Shown piece by piece: positions 53,410 through 64,000 of a stretch of DNA of 64,000 nt (position 1 is the stretch's first letter; each line of letters opens with the position of its first letter). The stretch spans positions 62,001-126,000 of the forward strand of contig NW_022985694.1 in the NCBI RefSeq assembly GCF_902459465.1. The letters run 5' to 3'. The stretch is from Asterias rubens (taxonomy: Eukaryota > Echinodermata > Asteroidea > Forcipulatida > Asteriidae). The notes beneath the pieces are model-generated. The model was not told where the DNA came from, made no database searches, and saw only the letters and a program-made list of their open reading frames with translations. A program made the translations under genes and the position numbers.

Positions 53410-54498
53410 CCACGTGTACAAATCACTAGGCGGTTGTCGGAACATAGGGTTGTCAGAACACAGGGGTGTTGGAATTTAGAGCAGTCGCCCTTAACTGCAT
53501 TATTGGTCCTTCTTTTAGAGGGTTAGCGTGACCGTGACCATGACCCAATTTTGACCTTTACTTACGGTCTTAATAGGAGGCTCAAAATTTGAGATAATTA
53601 TTTCTCCAGAACCACATTTATAAGATCACAATGTTTTTGATTTCTTGTTTATTGTTAAAACATTTTTATGAATCAGAAAAACCGGAACAGCTTTGTGTTT
53701 GTCCACAAACACCAAATGTCTAGTTGTATATTTGATGTACTTTTATCTTTTTATCTTCTCCAAGTTTTGAGGAAATAAATCGAGAGTGAATAAAATTAGT
53801 AAAAAGGCCCTTACGTACAATGACTTGCTTGATCACAAGTTAACTATAGAGGCAGTTGCTATGTCACATGATTCAGGCAAGCTTTTGCGTAGTTATGTAA
53901 GAGACGTCAAACACCCATACACAATTCTGAATGAATATGTATGGCACAATGGTACCAGAGTTTTCTGATTTGGAGGCTGCTACACAAAAGCAACTGGCTC
54001 TACAGTCTGAGGAATTCCAATTTAAGCGTTAACTTGTTATCAAGCAAGTCATTATACCAGACATTATTCAAATCTAACATGCAAATAGCATATTGGGCCC
54101 TGGTGCCCTGCTAATGTTTCCTTAGCAACACATTTTGTTAAGCAACATTGTCTGCGTAACAGCTCTGCTAAGCAAAACTTTTCATGCTCAGCAAATTTGT
54201 GTGAACTTGGGCCCTGTCCGTAACTCAAAGAAAAATCACAAACATTCGGTGTGGTCATCATTTTAATCGCTACCCATAGACAATCAAAATCAACTGCATG
54301 TAAATTGCAATGTTTGCATTTCTTTCAGAGAGGACCAGGATTCATCATCCTCTGCTGCGGAAGATTAATATATAAAACCACATCTGTTGAATGAGGGAAT
54401 ACTTTTTTTATCCTGTGATATAATCAGCCCAAAATGTAAAGTAAGTTAGTATACTATATCTGTACGTGTACGTGTACGGCAAATATAACTTGCATTAA
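53410..54498. other. Intergenic stretch
   Basis: No gene recognised. Around 53437-53482 a 16-18 bp motif (GTCGGAACATAGGGTT, GTCAGAACACAGGGGT, GTTGGAATTTAG) is repeated three times. About 54093-54216 looks like a short MITE with TTGGGCCCTG at both edges and GCTAAGCA phrases inside. Confidence 0.45.
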
Positions 54499-54779
54499 AG
54501 GCACTGTACACGTTTGGTAATTGTCAAAGACCAGTATTCTTACTTGGTGTATCCCAACATAATGCATAAAATAACAAGCCTGTGAAAATTTGGGCTGAAA
54601 ATGATGAAAAAAAAAAAAAACCTTTGTTGGACCAATTTGTGTGCTTTCAGATAGGAATAAAAGACTTCTAGCTAGAAGTCTTTTATTTGAGTGAGAAATT
54701 ACCTCTTTTTTAAAAACTACGTTACTTCAGAGGGAGTCGTTGCTCGTTACCAAGTAATTTTTTTAGCTAATATTTAAGG
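54499..54779 (+). repeat. Interspersed repeat R1, best copy
   Basis: Begins AAAGGCACTGTACACGTTTGG, contains CTTGGTGTATCCCAACATAA, AGCCTGTGAAAATTTGGGCTG, an inner hairpin AAGACTTCTAGCTAGAAGTCTT, and ACTACGTTACTTCAGAGGGAG. Related copies are at 15513, 17944 and 32797. No coding capacity. Confidence 0.75.
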
Positions 54780-57141
54780 TATCAGTATAAACCACAAGGG
54801 AAACTGACTGGGTAAATTGTAAATGATTAACGTGCACGTTTATCCGGAGGTCGTTGGTTTGAATCCCACTCTAGTCAAATCTTTGTTCAACCCCAAAAAT
54901 CTAATGTTTAAGGAACGTGTAATTTTCTTATGTAATCAAACATCAAAGAAAATAGGTACGCATCAGCCCAACTATATAAAAAAAATTAGTGAAGAAATAT
55001 ATTTAATTTTTGTGAACTCAACTGTCTTGAAACATATGATGGTTCAATTAATCATGCGTTTTTTATTAAAGGTTAATCAGCTCCGAAAACTAAATTATGA
55101 TAGTTTGTTAATCATGTCAGTACATGTACAGTTAAATTTAGTTGTGTAATTGAAAACGAATCCAGAAAGCTATATCGTGTGTAAGATCAGTTGATTAGTC
55201 GGGCCCAAAATGTAAAGTAAATTAGGATAACATGTATTAAGGAATGTGAAATGTACTTATGTAATCGAAGAAATCATCAGATTATTCTCGTAATTTAAAT
55301 CATATGTGAATAATTTTACTACAAATCATGTCGTGGTATTTTTCCTTTTCATTTAATGACGAGTGGGTTGTCAAAACTTTTTCTTAAACTTTTATTTGTT
55401 TCATACAGCTTCTTATGTGTTGATGATCAGTTAATAATTAGAGAGTCTGATGAGTGAAACTGCTGTTCGGTCTTGCATCCCTTAATAATATAAAGGTTTC
55501 CTGAAAAACAACGTATTAATGCTTTTATGTTACACCTTGTGGACGGACGGGGTCTGCCAAATATGTGTTCTTTCTATTAACAAATTAATTCACTCATGAT
55601 TATATATTATGTCATGCATGTGACATCATGGAGAGATTACAAATACACAGGAATGCACAAACAGATTAAATCATTGTATAAATATTATAAGGTGTAACAT
55701 AAAAGCATCAGTATTTTGTATTGCTCGACTAACCCTTATGATTTTTTTATTATTTTGGGCAAAATTTTCAAGTTTAATGTTATCTTTAAAAAACTTTTAT
55801 ATTGTTCCATGCTATAGTATACTTTCGTACTATCACATATAATTTTTACTTGAAATTTTAGGTTTGTGGGTAATTATTTCTTACTTGTTCTACTTGTATT
55901 TTAAAATACGTTATTTATAGTTGCGTTTACAAAGAGTTTGGTATGTATGTTTATATTTAAGGACTTTCATACTATTAGTTTATGATCCCAGGTCAAAAAA
56001 TCAGTTGAACCTAGTTAATTTCGACACAAACAAGTTGGTTTATACAATTAATTATATTTAAACCTAGTTCAAACCAGGTGGTTTATATGGAAAGTGGACA
56101 CTATCCAGTTGAACCTGTCGACCCCAGTTAACTGGGTTCAACTTGAATTTTGACCGGGGATGTAATCGTTATTGTTTTTATAGAAATGAAAATGTATTTT
56201 TGGATCAGTGAAAGCAGGCAAATAAAAGGAAAATGTTTTTTAAAATATATTTTGTATAAACAATAGTTAAATATAAATGTAAACAGCATCAACAAGAGAT
56301 ATAAAATTGAAACAAGTGCAAATCAATATTTAAATAACAAAATATATTAAGTAAATAAATATACAAATAATTTTACATAAAACTTACACGGTGTATTGAT
56401 GATGATAGTAGAAACATCCCTAGAAATATTTCTGTCTGAAATGCCATATTTGATGAGAATTAAATGAAACTAATGAAGGTTTTATTCATGCATTGTATAA
56501 CACATGCAAATGTGTAATCGGTTTTTCTCGTGATCCAGATGGCCGTCAGTTTATGTATATGGTGGATTATATAAAGTGCTTACACTGTTTTGTTAGCAAA
56601 AACCAATTCTGTAATGTTCCTTTAACTATCCACCCATTTGTATACCCGATTAGATTTTGTACCAAATCGTTAAAAAAATCATGCTCCTGTTAATAGCAGT
56701 TAGTGAAGAGAGTACATGCATTTTGTTGTCCAGTGTGTCTTCTTGCCGGTTTGGGAAAGAGGTATGGGATGGTGAGGGTTAAAATATGTCTTTCAATTAA
56801 AAATGTAATCACCACATTACAGTCCATTGGTGCCAATCACGGCGAATCACTTTAGTCAACGCTACAAACGAATATGTAATAACAAAAGAAAGGGTTTGCC
56901 CTAATAAGCAAGAAAACCAAAAAGAAAACATTCCCTTTTTAGAATTTATTTATTAATTTTTTATTCACTGTATAGAACAAAACACTAACCAAGAAACTAT
57001 AAATAAGTAGTAAACTTGCGGGTAACAACAATGACTAAGTAAATCTCTTTTGTGAGAGTGTTGGCTCTGAAAAGAGCCGGTGTGGTTAATTGTGCCGCTA
57101 AACAACATGATATCTGTTGCGGCGAGCAGCTCTTCTGCGTC
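54780..57141. other. Long A/T-rich intergenic stretch
   Basis: No gene recognised. Near 54835-54880 a phrase GGTTTGAATCCCACTC resembles a polymerase III B box but no tRNA fold is convincing. Around 55990-56155 there are several GGTTCAACTTGAA/TTGAACC(T/C) phrases in both orientations. Confidence 0.4.
55519..55708. repeat. Short inverted-repeat element
   Basis: ATGCTTTTATGTTACACCTT at 55519-55538 is perfectly inverted at 55689-55708, with about 150 bp between. This could be a small MITE; target duplications are not clear. Confidence 0.7.
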
Positions 57142-57274
57142 TTCTGCTTAGGTTTTCGGAGGTAGACCGCACCCGTGCCTGGTTACGGCGTTCAACAATT
57201 GAACTTATTCTGCTTAGGTTTTCGGATGTAGACCACCGCACCCGTGCCTGGTTACGGCGTTCAATTGAACTTAT
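57142..57274. repeat. 66-bp tandem duplication
   Basis: TTCTGCTTAGGTTTTCGGA begins at 57142 and 57208. Both units contain CCGCACCCGTGCCTGGTTAC; they differ by a few bases. The second unit abuts the LINE insertion site. Confidence 0.9.
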
Positions 57275-58129
57275 TTGAACCTTAATTGCGCGAATGGAAG
57301 GAACAGGTGTCCCATCTCACCCCGCCAGACGTCGCCGGTGATCTGTTCTGGGAGCTGAGGTATGCAGATGACTTGGTGCTCCTTGCCCGTTCTGCAGAAG
57401 ATGCCACCTACTTGCTGGAGAAGCTCGACTCCATAGCCACATCATACGGGTTGAAGTTGCACCCAGACAAGACTGAACACCTTGCACTGAACCCACCAGC
57501 AGATGCACCGATCATGCTGCATGGTAACCCCATCAAATCGACTTACCACTTCAAGTATCTGGGCTGCAGCATCAACACTATGATGGATGACTCCACCGAG
57601 ATTCGCAGTCGCATCGCCATAGCGAAAAGCGCCCTGAACACCTGCGTTTACCTCAAGAAACCCCGCATCCGCACTGAAACCAAACTCCATCTCGCGAGAG
57701 CTCTCATTCTCTCCAAGATGTTGTATGGCGCGTCGACATGGACAGTGTCTGTCACCAGTGGGAAAGTCATAGATGCGTTTGGCAGAACTATGTGGAGGAA
57801 ACTGCTTGGTATCATATGGAGCGACTTTGTCTCGAACCAGGAACTCGAGCAAAGAATTGGCGACCGTTGGCAACCACACGAACCACACAACTCTGGTCAA
57901 CGGACAGCCAACCGGGTCACGATGCACCCCAGGGAGGCCTCGGTTTCGCTGGGTAGATGGCCTTCGCCGTTGGACGGGCTCCACAGCAGACACTCTGGTT
58001 GACGAGGCGGCGGCCCGCTCGTCCATCCCTCCAAAGAAACAGCCGGCAAAATCTTCAATGGTGTTGCGCAGTCATAGTCGTCAAGGCGCCAGTGGCGTAC
58101 GACGTTGATTGATTGATTGAACCTTAATT
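57275..58129 (+). mobile_element. 5'-truncated RTE-like LINE with 13-bp target duplication
   Basis: TTGAACCTTAATT occurs at 57275-57287 and 58117-58129, flanking the insert exactly. The 3' end is a (TTGA)n tail at 58104-58120, typical of RTE-group elements. Only the last part of the reverse transcriptase remains. Confidence 0.85.
57288..58108 (+). pseudogene. RTE-like reverse transcriptase, C-terminal part
   Basis: The frame 57286-58002 starts within RT: ELRYADDLVLLARS holds the catalytic YADD, then LKLHPDKTEHLAL, FKYLGCSIN and a thumb region ending SKMLYGASTWTV. A frameshift around 57870-57890 moves the C-terminus into the frame ending at 58108 (GRPRFRWVDGLRRW). 5' truncation removed the endonuclease and fingers. 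Confidence 0.85.
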
Positions 58130-59509
58130 AACAACACCACCCTGCGTAATCGCACCAATGAAACGAAGACTGCAAAAAGGATAATCGCCACACATACCAT
58201 GGAGCCCAGCTGTAACCAGTAAATGAGTACACACTGTTCCCCACTCATCTTGGGCTCTATGAGAAAGTTCAGATCGAGCCAATATTATAATATATAAAGA
58301 AAGTAAAGGGCGCCCTCTTTTGTTAAGAGCTACCCACAGACTCAGTGACTGGTCCCGGCCTGTCTTTATCCGCCCTAAGCGAAAATTGCTAACAAAAAAT
58401 ATTTGATCAAAAATGTATTTTCAGTTTTATCAAATCAAAAATTAGTACACATTTCAAACTCCAACGATGTTGTCTTTTTACTAAAAAATATGCCATGAGT
58501 GAAGTAATTGGCCCTTGATTTAGCGGTTTTACTTAGGAGCAGACATACAGGAAAGGGAGAGTTGCAACCTCTCATCCATCTTTAGGGCAAATCCTTAGTA
58601 AGTGGACTACATCGAATGTATTGTTCGGAAAAACCCTGGGCAAAAAGACAACTTTACAAAAGATAAACACCAGATATCACGTATAAAGACTCAAAAAATG
58701 CCGCACTTGTGGCATTTGTAATTCCCTAGTAACACCATGTCCGGGTAACGAAGTGATGTAACATGTGGCATAATGTATTGCCTCACACACAGGTGGCATA
58801 ACAAATGTTTACATGTCATTTGGTAAAGCCGTCGCGAGATGTCTGAAACATGCACTCTGGAAGTGTTGAAGTCGTCTTGGGAAGGTCTTTACTTGACTGC
58901 ATGGTGATATAGCGTTGATGTGTGACTGTCGTTGCTCAATTCAATCAAATTTATACCGGCTCATTTGCTTCATCAGCCCCTTGAACCTGAAAAAAAGAAG
59001 TGAGAGCCAGTATGTCAAATAATATATGGTTCCTATCAATACAGATTACCGTAAGGCCTAAACGAAAATACCTGAAGTCAAGTGGAGTGATATGTTTGTT
59101 TGAGAACATGTGTCATCAGTGCAAATGAGCAAAGGAAATTGACAGGGCTGGATGCTTGCACTTCCCCGACATGTGTGTGGCTACCTTCAAAACGAGACGT
59201 GAGTTACTGTACATTGTGTTGTGTTTTAATTTTTTAATTCCATTTGGTTTAGATTTTTACTCAACAGACATTCATTGATCAGGATTTTGTGTGGATGCAT
59301 TCTTTAAAAGGATTACCAGGGCCCAATTTCATAGAGCTGCTGAAGCACAAAAAGTAGCCAGGCACAACAAATTTTTCCCCACCAGAATATTTACTATTCA
59401 TGAGTTTATACACTTAATTTACCCCACTTTTTCCTTGATTGTATGTTTCTCTTGTGAACAAAATCTGCACTTTGCTTGGCTATTTCCATTTTAGAGACCA
59501 GGATGTGTT
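58130..59509. other. Intergenic stretch
   Basis: No gene recognised. Around 59315-59400 the phrase GGGCCCAATTTCATAGAGCT looks like one end of a small MITE family also hinted at near 63100. Confidence 0.4.
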
Positions 59510-60718
59510 TGTCACATCCCGGAATTGGAATTTAGCAAAAACGAGACATAACCTTCGGTAGTTTTGTTTCATACACACACAGGAGAGGGTCAATCACATG
59601 CAATATCCACAAATTCATTTACGAATGAAACTATTTACATTTATTTACAAATCTCCCTATTAACAACACAATAATTATTATTTATACACGAGAGCAATAA
59701 TAAAACACAATCTGCTTAGACGTTGTCACCACGGAGGCTCCACCTGTAGTGTTTGTTTGGGGTGCGGTACGTGGGGTGTCGGCACCAGGCCCGCCGAACA
59801 CCAAGTCCTTCCCGTCTATAACAACTCTTTCGTTTCGTCCTTCCGGTTTATATACATCTATCTCTCTTCCACCATGTGCGGTAATAGTGGGGTTTCTTCT
59901 CCCAGATTGGGACCCTGGAAAGTACACATAATAACACCTCTGCAACCTCTGCAATATTATATACAAAAACTGCTATCGAAAGGCGACATCTTAAGGCTTG
60001 TAAAACGCTACTCACTTAGTTTCAACCATAAGTCTACGAATGTTTGGTGAACACTAATCGTTCTGACAATATTAACAAAATAAAAGCTCCACAAGTTTGT
60101 TTTAAAGGAAATTTCATCGTTAAACACAAACTCCAAATAACTTAAATTATTAAACACAAAAAAGTATGATTACTTACAGGTTGTTCTTTCGATCCTGGCA
60201 TAGAGTAGTATAGTACGCCAATGAAACTGCTTTTAATGATCAGTTGACACAATATTATTCAGGCTGTACTTGACGCTCTCGGAGCACTCAATTGCTCAAT
60301 CAATACAATACACAGAATTTAATCTGGAAACAGCTCAGTTCTCAATAACTGGCTGACATTCGAGGCTGACATGACAAATACAACGTCCTCTCCTCTGATC
60401 TCCAGTCGCAAGTGCCCACTCAATTAATATTTTCTCCAGACGAAAGATTTTTGAAACCCGCGAAAAGGTGTACCCTGTGACTTCAATGTATTGTTACCAA
60501 AAGGGGTGCATCATCGAAACAGAAGCACTACTGGCCCCATATAAATTACAGCCAATCACAGACGATTCTATCAACCTTACGTAACTCTCATTCATAAAAA
60601 TGAAGTCTACTAACTTTACTGGCCCATTGGCCATAAGACCCTAAAATCTTGTTACTCTGTAACGCAAACTTAACTTTGTACAAAATAGTAATTTCTCAAA
60701 CTAATTCACTTCGTGACA
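59510..60718. repeat. Solo LTR with 5-bp target duplication
   Basis: Starts TGTCACATCCCGG and ends ACTTCGTGACA; flanked by GTGTT at 59505-59509 and 60719-60723. No internal pol sequence, so the element was probably lost by recombination between its LTRs. The TGTCACA/TGTGACA-style ends and length recall the LTR at 5836-7443; relationship not shown. The open frame 59682-59966 (minus strand) inside it has no known motif. Confidence 0.85.
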
Positions 60719-60822
60719 GTGTTATTCTTAGTTTGATCCAGTAAAAGCAGATGCACATTTCATGACAAGATGTGTTTTTCTGAGCAATTCACTTTTTTTT
60801 GTTCTTCTAAAACTGATAACAG

Positions 60823-61712
60823 GTTTCTGCTGCTAAGATAAGCACAATTGACTTTACAAGCCCCACAATGAAAAAGAAGGGACAGCCATCACAGCATACT
60901 CAGGCTTCCGAGGACATAGCTAAGCCAACTGCAGAAAAACTGGCGTCATTCCACAGTGCCATTGCATCAACCAAACCAGTCCTGCACCATATTCTGGATG
61001 ACTACGCTAGGGAGTATGTACCCTTGAGTGCTACTGGCAAAGCCTCTCAGCATGCTTTACAACCCAGATGCCCTCAAATGGAATTTTGCAGAGCTTCTCC
61101 AAAACTGTACCAACCTTTTTGATACTTCTCAGGTAAATCAAGCCAACTATTTAAACACGGAAGCAAACTACTTCAAGTTAAAGTGCAGAAAAACCCAAAG
61201 TAAACTTAATGAAGAAAATACATTTAAAAAGCCAAAACTAAAGCTCATAGAAGGGCAATTACCCTACAAGTAACAATCAAGCAAAAAAAAAGCAAGAGGG
61301 TAGTAAAAGTAAACTCAATGAAGTATTACAAAACTGCAAATTACAACAAGAAACAAAATAACTGGAAAACTGGAAAAAGAACGCAGGAATTTGTAAAAAA
61401 CAAATCAAATCAAATTGTTTGTGGTCCTATCCATAAATTTTTGTATGCATTTTGTTATCGCCCTCTTTCTCGTCTCATGTTTAGTCATTCCAGATTACAG
61501 ATGAGCAGTGTAAGGAACTTGAATCCCGAACTCGTGACCAGGCCTCAAGCAAGGTTTGGTTTCGGCACCGTGAAGGACGGATCACTGCCTCCGTGTTCCA
61601 CAGTGCTGTGAAGACGAACCCTGCAATGCCATCACCCAGTCTGATCAAGAAAATATGCCACCCTGAGGCATATCGCTTTTCTACAGCTGCAACAAGGTGC
61701 GGCAGTAAATGA
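60823..61712 (+). pseudogene. YqaJ-type exonuclease fragment, two exons
   Basis: Exon 1 (60823-61132) follows acceptor CTGATAACAG and ends at donor CAG|GTAAAT. It reads SAAKISTIDFTSPTMKKKGQ, and after a one-base excess near 61041 the frame moves to LSMLYNPDALKWNFAELLQN. Exon 2 (61494 to about 61704) follows acceptor CATTCCAG and carries SKVWFRHREGRITASVF, PSPSLIKKICHPEAY and FSTAATRCG. This is the start of the YqaJ/lambda-exonuclease fold (GRITAS is the signature). The catalytic Asp/Glu-Lys part is absent, so the gene is truncated or continues in a lost exon. Such genes occur in transposons (for example ISL2EU) and phages. Confidence 0.7.
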
Positions 61713-61940
61713 AATCAACCCTTGACATTCTTCAAACTCCAGTGGAATGGAAGAACTTAAAGTGACTAATTACAAGCTTCACATTTAGTCTTGTTTAATA
61801 TAGTAAACATTTGAACAAGTTGGATTAAAATCCGTTTGCAAATATATATATTTGTTCCTTTTTTGTAAAGTGTACAAAAAGGAGTGACTAGGAAACCATG
61901 TACATTTCTGTCAGCGCTATTGTAGATGGGCCTTATTAGC

Positions 61941-61963
61941 TGTTCCGACCGTCCGTCGGAACA
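61941..61963. repeat. Perfect short hairpin
   Basis: TGTTCCGAC and GTCGGAACA are perfect 9-bp arms around a 5-nt loop. It may mark the edge of an interspersed repeat that runs toward 62470. Confidence 0.6.
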
Positions 61964-62392
61964 GGTATTGTTTTCGTCGAGATTTTTTAAACGTTTTAGA
62001 AACGTTTTTTTTTAAAACGCCATAGGTTTAACGCACAACTTTTTTGTGGCAAGATAATCTTAGAAACGGTAGAAATGAAAGACTTGAGTTCTATATTAAA
62101 TCGAAGCTTAGTACGTAACTTAGTTTTTCTACGTATGATTTTTAATCTCTTAATCAATTAGCCGAGTAATTAAAGATATGAATATTTAATTAGGCAATCT
62201 TGTTAACAGCATATCTCCCAAAATAAACGTCCGATTTTCAAAAATTCTTCATATATTGATTCTCTGGGTATTGAAGATGTGCAAAATGAAGTAATTTTAT
62301 ATCTCACGTCATCTTGTAATTATTTTTATTAAATGTTTACAGTTATTATATAAGGAATAAAATCCCAATAATCGTGTTGATAGATCCAATGG

Positions 62393-62455
62393 GGCCGCGG
62401 TTAAACGCAGGTGCTATTACCCAGGTGATCTGAGTTCGAATTCTCCAGGAATCTC
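62393..62455 (+). repeat. tRNA-like segment, possible SINE promoter
   Basis: Contains GGGGCCGCGGTTAAACGCAGG (A-box-like) and 25 bp later GATCTGAGTTCGAATTC, close to a polymerase III B box (GTTCGAAT). No clean cloverleaf can be drawn, so a degraded tRNA-derived SINE is more likely than a tRNA gene. Confidence 0.35.
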
Positions 62456-63607
62456 GACGAAATCAATATATAGAAGCATACATTTTACATTTTTTTTACA
62501 ATCAGAAATATGTACCTACATTAAAACGATCTGTACAACATGTTCTTTTTACCCAAATTTTTGGCTCATGAGAAGCTTCTTTCCTGGAAAATAAAACGGT
62601 CCTGATTTCTTGCGCAGCACGATCTTTGGTGTACGTTCTTGTATGGAGGAGAGTCTACATACATGTACATGGTTCTACGTTACGAAGCATGGAGGGAAGA
62701 TAATGATAGTTGAAAGCTTGCCGTGTTGTTGAAGTTTTTGAGAAAGGAGTAAAAAATAAATGTCACGAAAACTAGTTTAGTCTCAGTTTTAGCATGGAGG
62801 TAGAAATGGCACATGGTTTTAGCAAAGCATGTAAAAACGTATTAAGCTCTAAGCATGGCGTCTTTGACCGGGCTCGTTTCAGGCGACGAGCGTAGACGAC
62901 GAAAATAGACCGCCCGGGATTTGGAATGATTTACGGGTAAAGTCACCTTGTTTGCGCCGAGGACCAATTGCCTAAACTAATTCCAGTGTTTCGCGTTACT
63001 TTCGGAAATTAGACCATGATCGACAAACAAAAACTTTTTGACAGGAATACAAAAGCAGAGATTTGATTATGCTGATCGTTTCTCTGGTGGTTGAGTGGCT
63101 CAGTTTTATAGAGCTGCTTATAATAAACAGGCAAAACATTTTGCTTTACAAAATTGCAGAAATTGAGCAGAACACCTGGATTCACAGCTTGAACATGAGG
63201 CATGGTTAAGCTGCTTTTTGTGTTTAAAAAGCTATTATGTAGTTTGGTCCTGGGCCAATGGCTTTTAAAGGAAAGAATCGCAGCTCTTACGTAATCAGGA
63301 AACTGTGCTTACGCTAAGCGTATTTTACAGCTTAGCCGGGAATGTGTTCTTCACGTCACAATTCGCATCAGAAAAATTGCTACAGTTGACTAATTGTGCT
63401 CAACTCCTGCGAAACTTTCACTGCAAAAACAGTGACTTAAAAATTTGATTTGCATTTGCAGGAAAAACCGTGCTTTACTTGTGACAAAAGTAGGCAGGGG
63501 CGACTAGTGTGCTTTAGTGTTAAAGTCGCGACTACAAATTATTATTTGAGTCGCGACTACTGTTTTTCTCTACTCCGTTATAATCGTGTCCACACATCGA
63601 CTACAAA

Positions 63608-64000
63608 ATTTGTCCCGACTACCTGTTTGGTGAACCAGTTGTGTTGCTTACTACTATTCACAACATAATTAATATTGCCCTTGCGGCATAGCGGCACAAA
63701 TCTTGAGAATCTGTACTTTATCTCGACAAGTGTCATAGTTAGGTTTGAAGTGCGACTAGTCGAGTAGTAAATTTCACTAGTCACACCCATTCGCAACATA
63801 TTTAAAAATTTGTCCCGACTACCTGTTTGGTGAACCAGTTTTGTTGCTTATATTCGCAACATAATTTATATTGCCCTTGCGGCATAGCGGCACAAATCTT
63901 GAGAATCCGTACTTTATCTCGACAAGTGTCGTGGTTAGGTTTGAGGTGCGACTAGTCGAGTAGTAAAATTCACTAGTCACCCATTCGCAACATAATTACT
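63608..64000. repeat. 200-bp tandem repeat at window edge
   Basis: ATTTGTCCCGACTACCTGTT begins at 63608 and 63808, a 200-bp period; the second unit nearly fills the remaining window. Units share GCGACTAGTCGAGTAGTAAA and GCGGCATAGCGGCACAAATC. The array may continue beyond the window. Confidence 0.85.

Larger units (their letters stand above)
61713..63607. other. Intergenic stretch
   Basis: No gene recognised. Holds the hairpin at 61941 and a tRNA-like segment at about 62395. Phrases near 63090-63300 (TTTTATAGAGCTGCTTA, TTTAAAGGAAAGAATCGC) look like MITE fragments. Confidence 0.4.

Noticed and set aside
53338-53526. ORF reading NPNVNPNPNPNPEPNPSP
   Set aside because: Translation of the telomere-like CCTAAC repeat, not a gene.
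62393-62455. Functional tRNA gene
   Set aside because: A and B box-like strings are present but the acceptor and anticodon stems do not pair; kept only as a possible SINE remnant.

Overview
This is a stretch of animal nuclear genome, about 60% A+T by eye, with introns, short exons, fold-back repeats and many broken or nested transposable elements. The mix of elements (Ty3/gypsy of several lineages, BEL/Pao, CR1-like and RTE-like non-LTR elements, and families related to Academ and YqaJ exonucleases) fits a marine invertebrate deuterostome. An echinoderm, perhaps a sea star, is my best guess; this is inference from repeat character and not proven by any single gene. No complete, clearly single-copy host gene is recognisable.

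Layout. 0-4.3 kb: a TTAA-flanked MITE (692-1257), one conserved-looking exon (1849-2144) and a gypsy protease relic (3360-3840). 4.3-13.2 kb: a 1567-bp segment occurs twice (4269-5835 and 9144-10710, offset exactly 4875 bp). The first copy is cut by a long-LTR gypsy element (LTR 5836-7443, pol 7691-9143, minus strand). The second copy is the uncut version and runs into a degraded XPG-nuclease/Cys-rich (Academ-like) gene (10622-13169). 13.2-19.9 kb: sparse DNA with a palindromic TTAA MITE, three tiny in-phase candidate exons, a chromodomain relic and an array of palindromic GCGTTATAACGC units. 19.9-29 kb: a CR1-like LINE (825-codon ORF, minus strand) followed by a gypsy element with both LTRs (22757-28958, minus strand) whose pol carries a local duplication joined by filler copied from nearby sequence. 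29-37.3 kb: MITEs, a Cys-rich terminal exon, a 74-bp satellite and a small SANT/Myb-like gene with a proline-rich tail.

37.3-53.3 kb is the most striking part, a three-level nest. A minus-strand gypsy element is split inside its reverse transcriptase at 38559/50715 by a DNA transposon (38560-50714) with matching termini and a 7-bp target duplication. That DNA transposon carries a long coiled-coil/transposase-like gene, itself split at 39807/46982 by a young BEL/Pao element with an intact 1935-codon gag-pol, 618-bp LTRs and a 5-bp target duplication. At both levels the reading frame resumes exactly when the insert and one target duplication are ignored. The transposase-like protein belongs to no family I can name with confidence and is the best candidate for an under-described system.

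53.3-64 kb: degenerate telomere-like repeats beside the truncated gypsy end, several MITE copies, a 5'-truncated RTE-like LINE with a 13-bp target duplication, a solo LTR with a 5-bp target duplication, a two-exon YqaJ-type exonuclease fragment, and a 200-bp tandem repeat running off the window edge.
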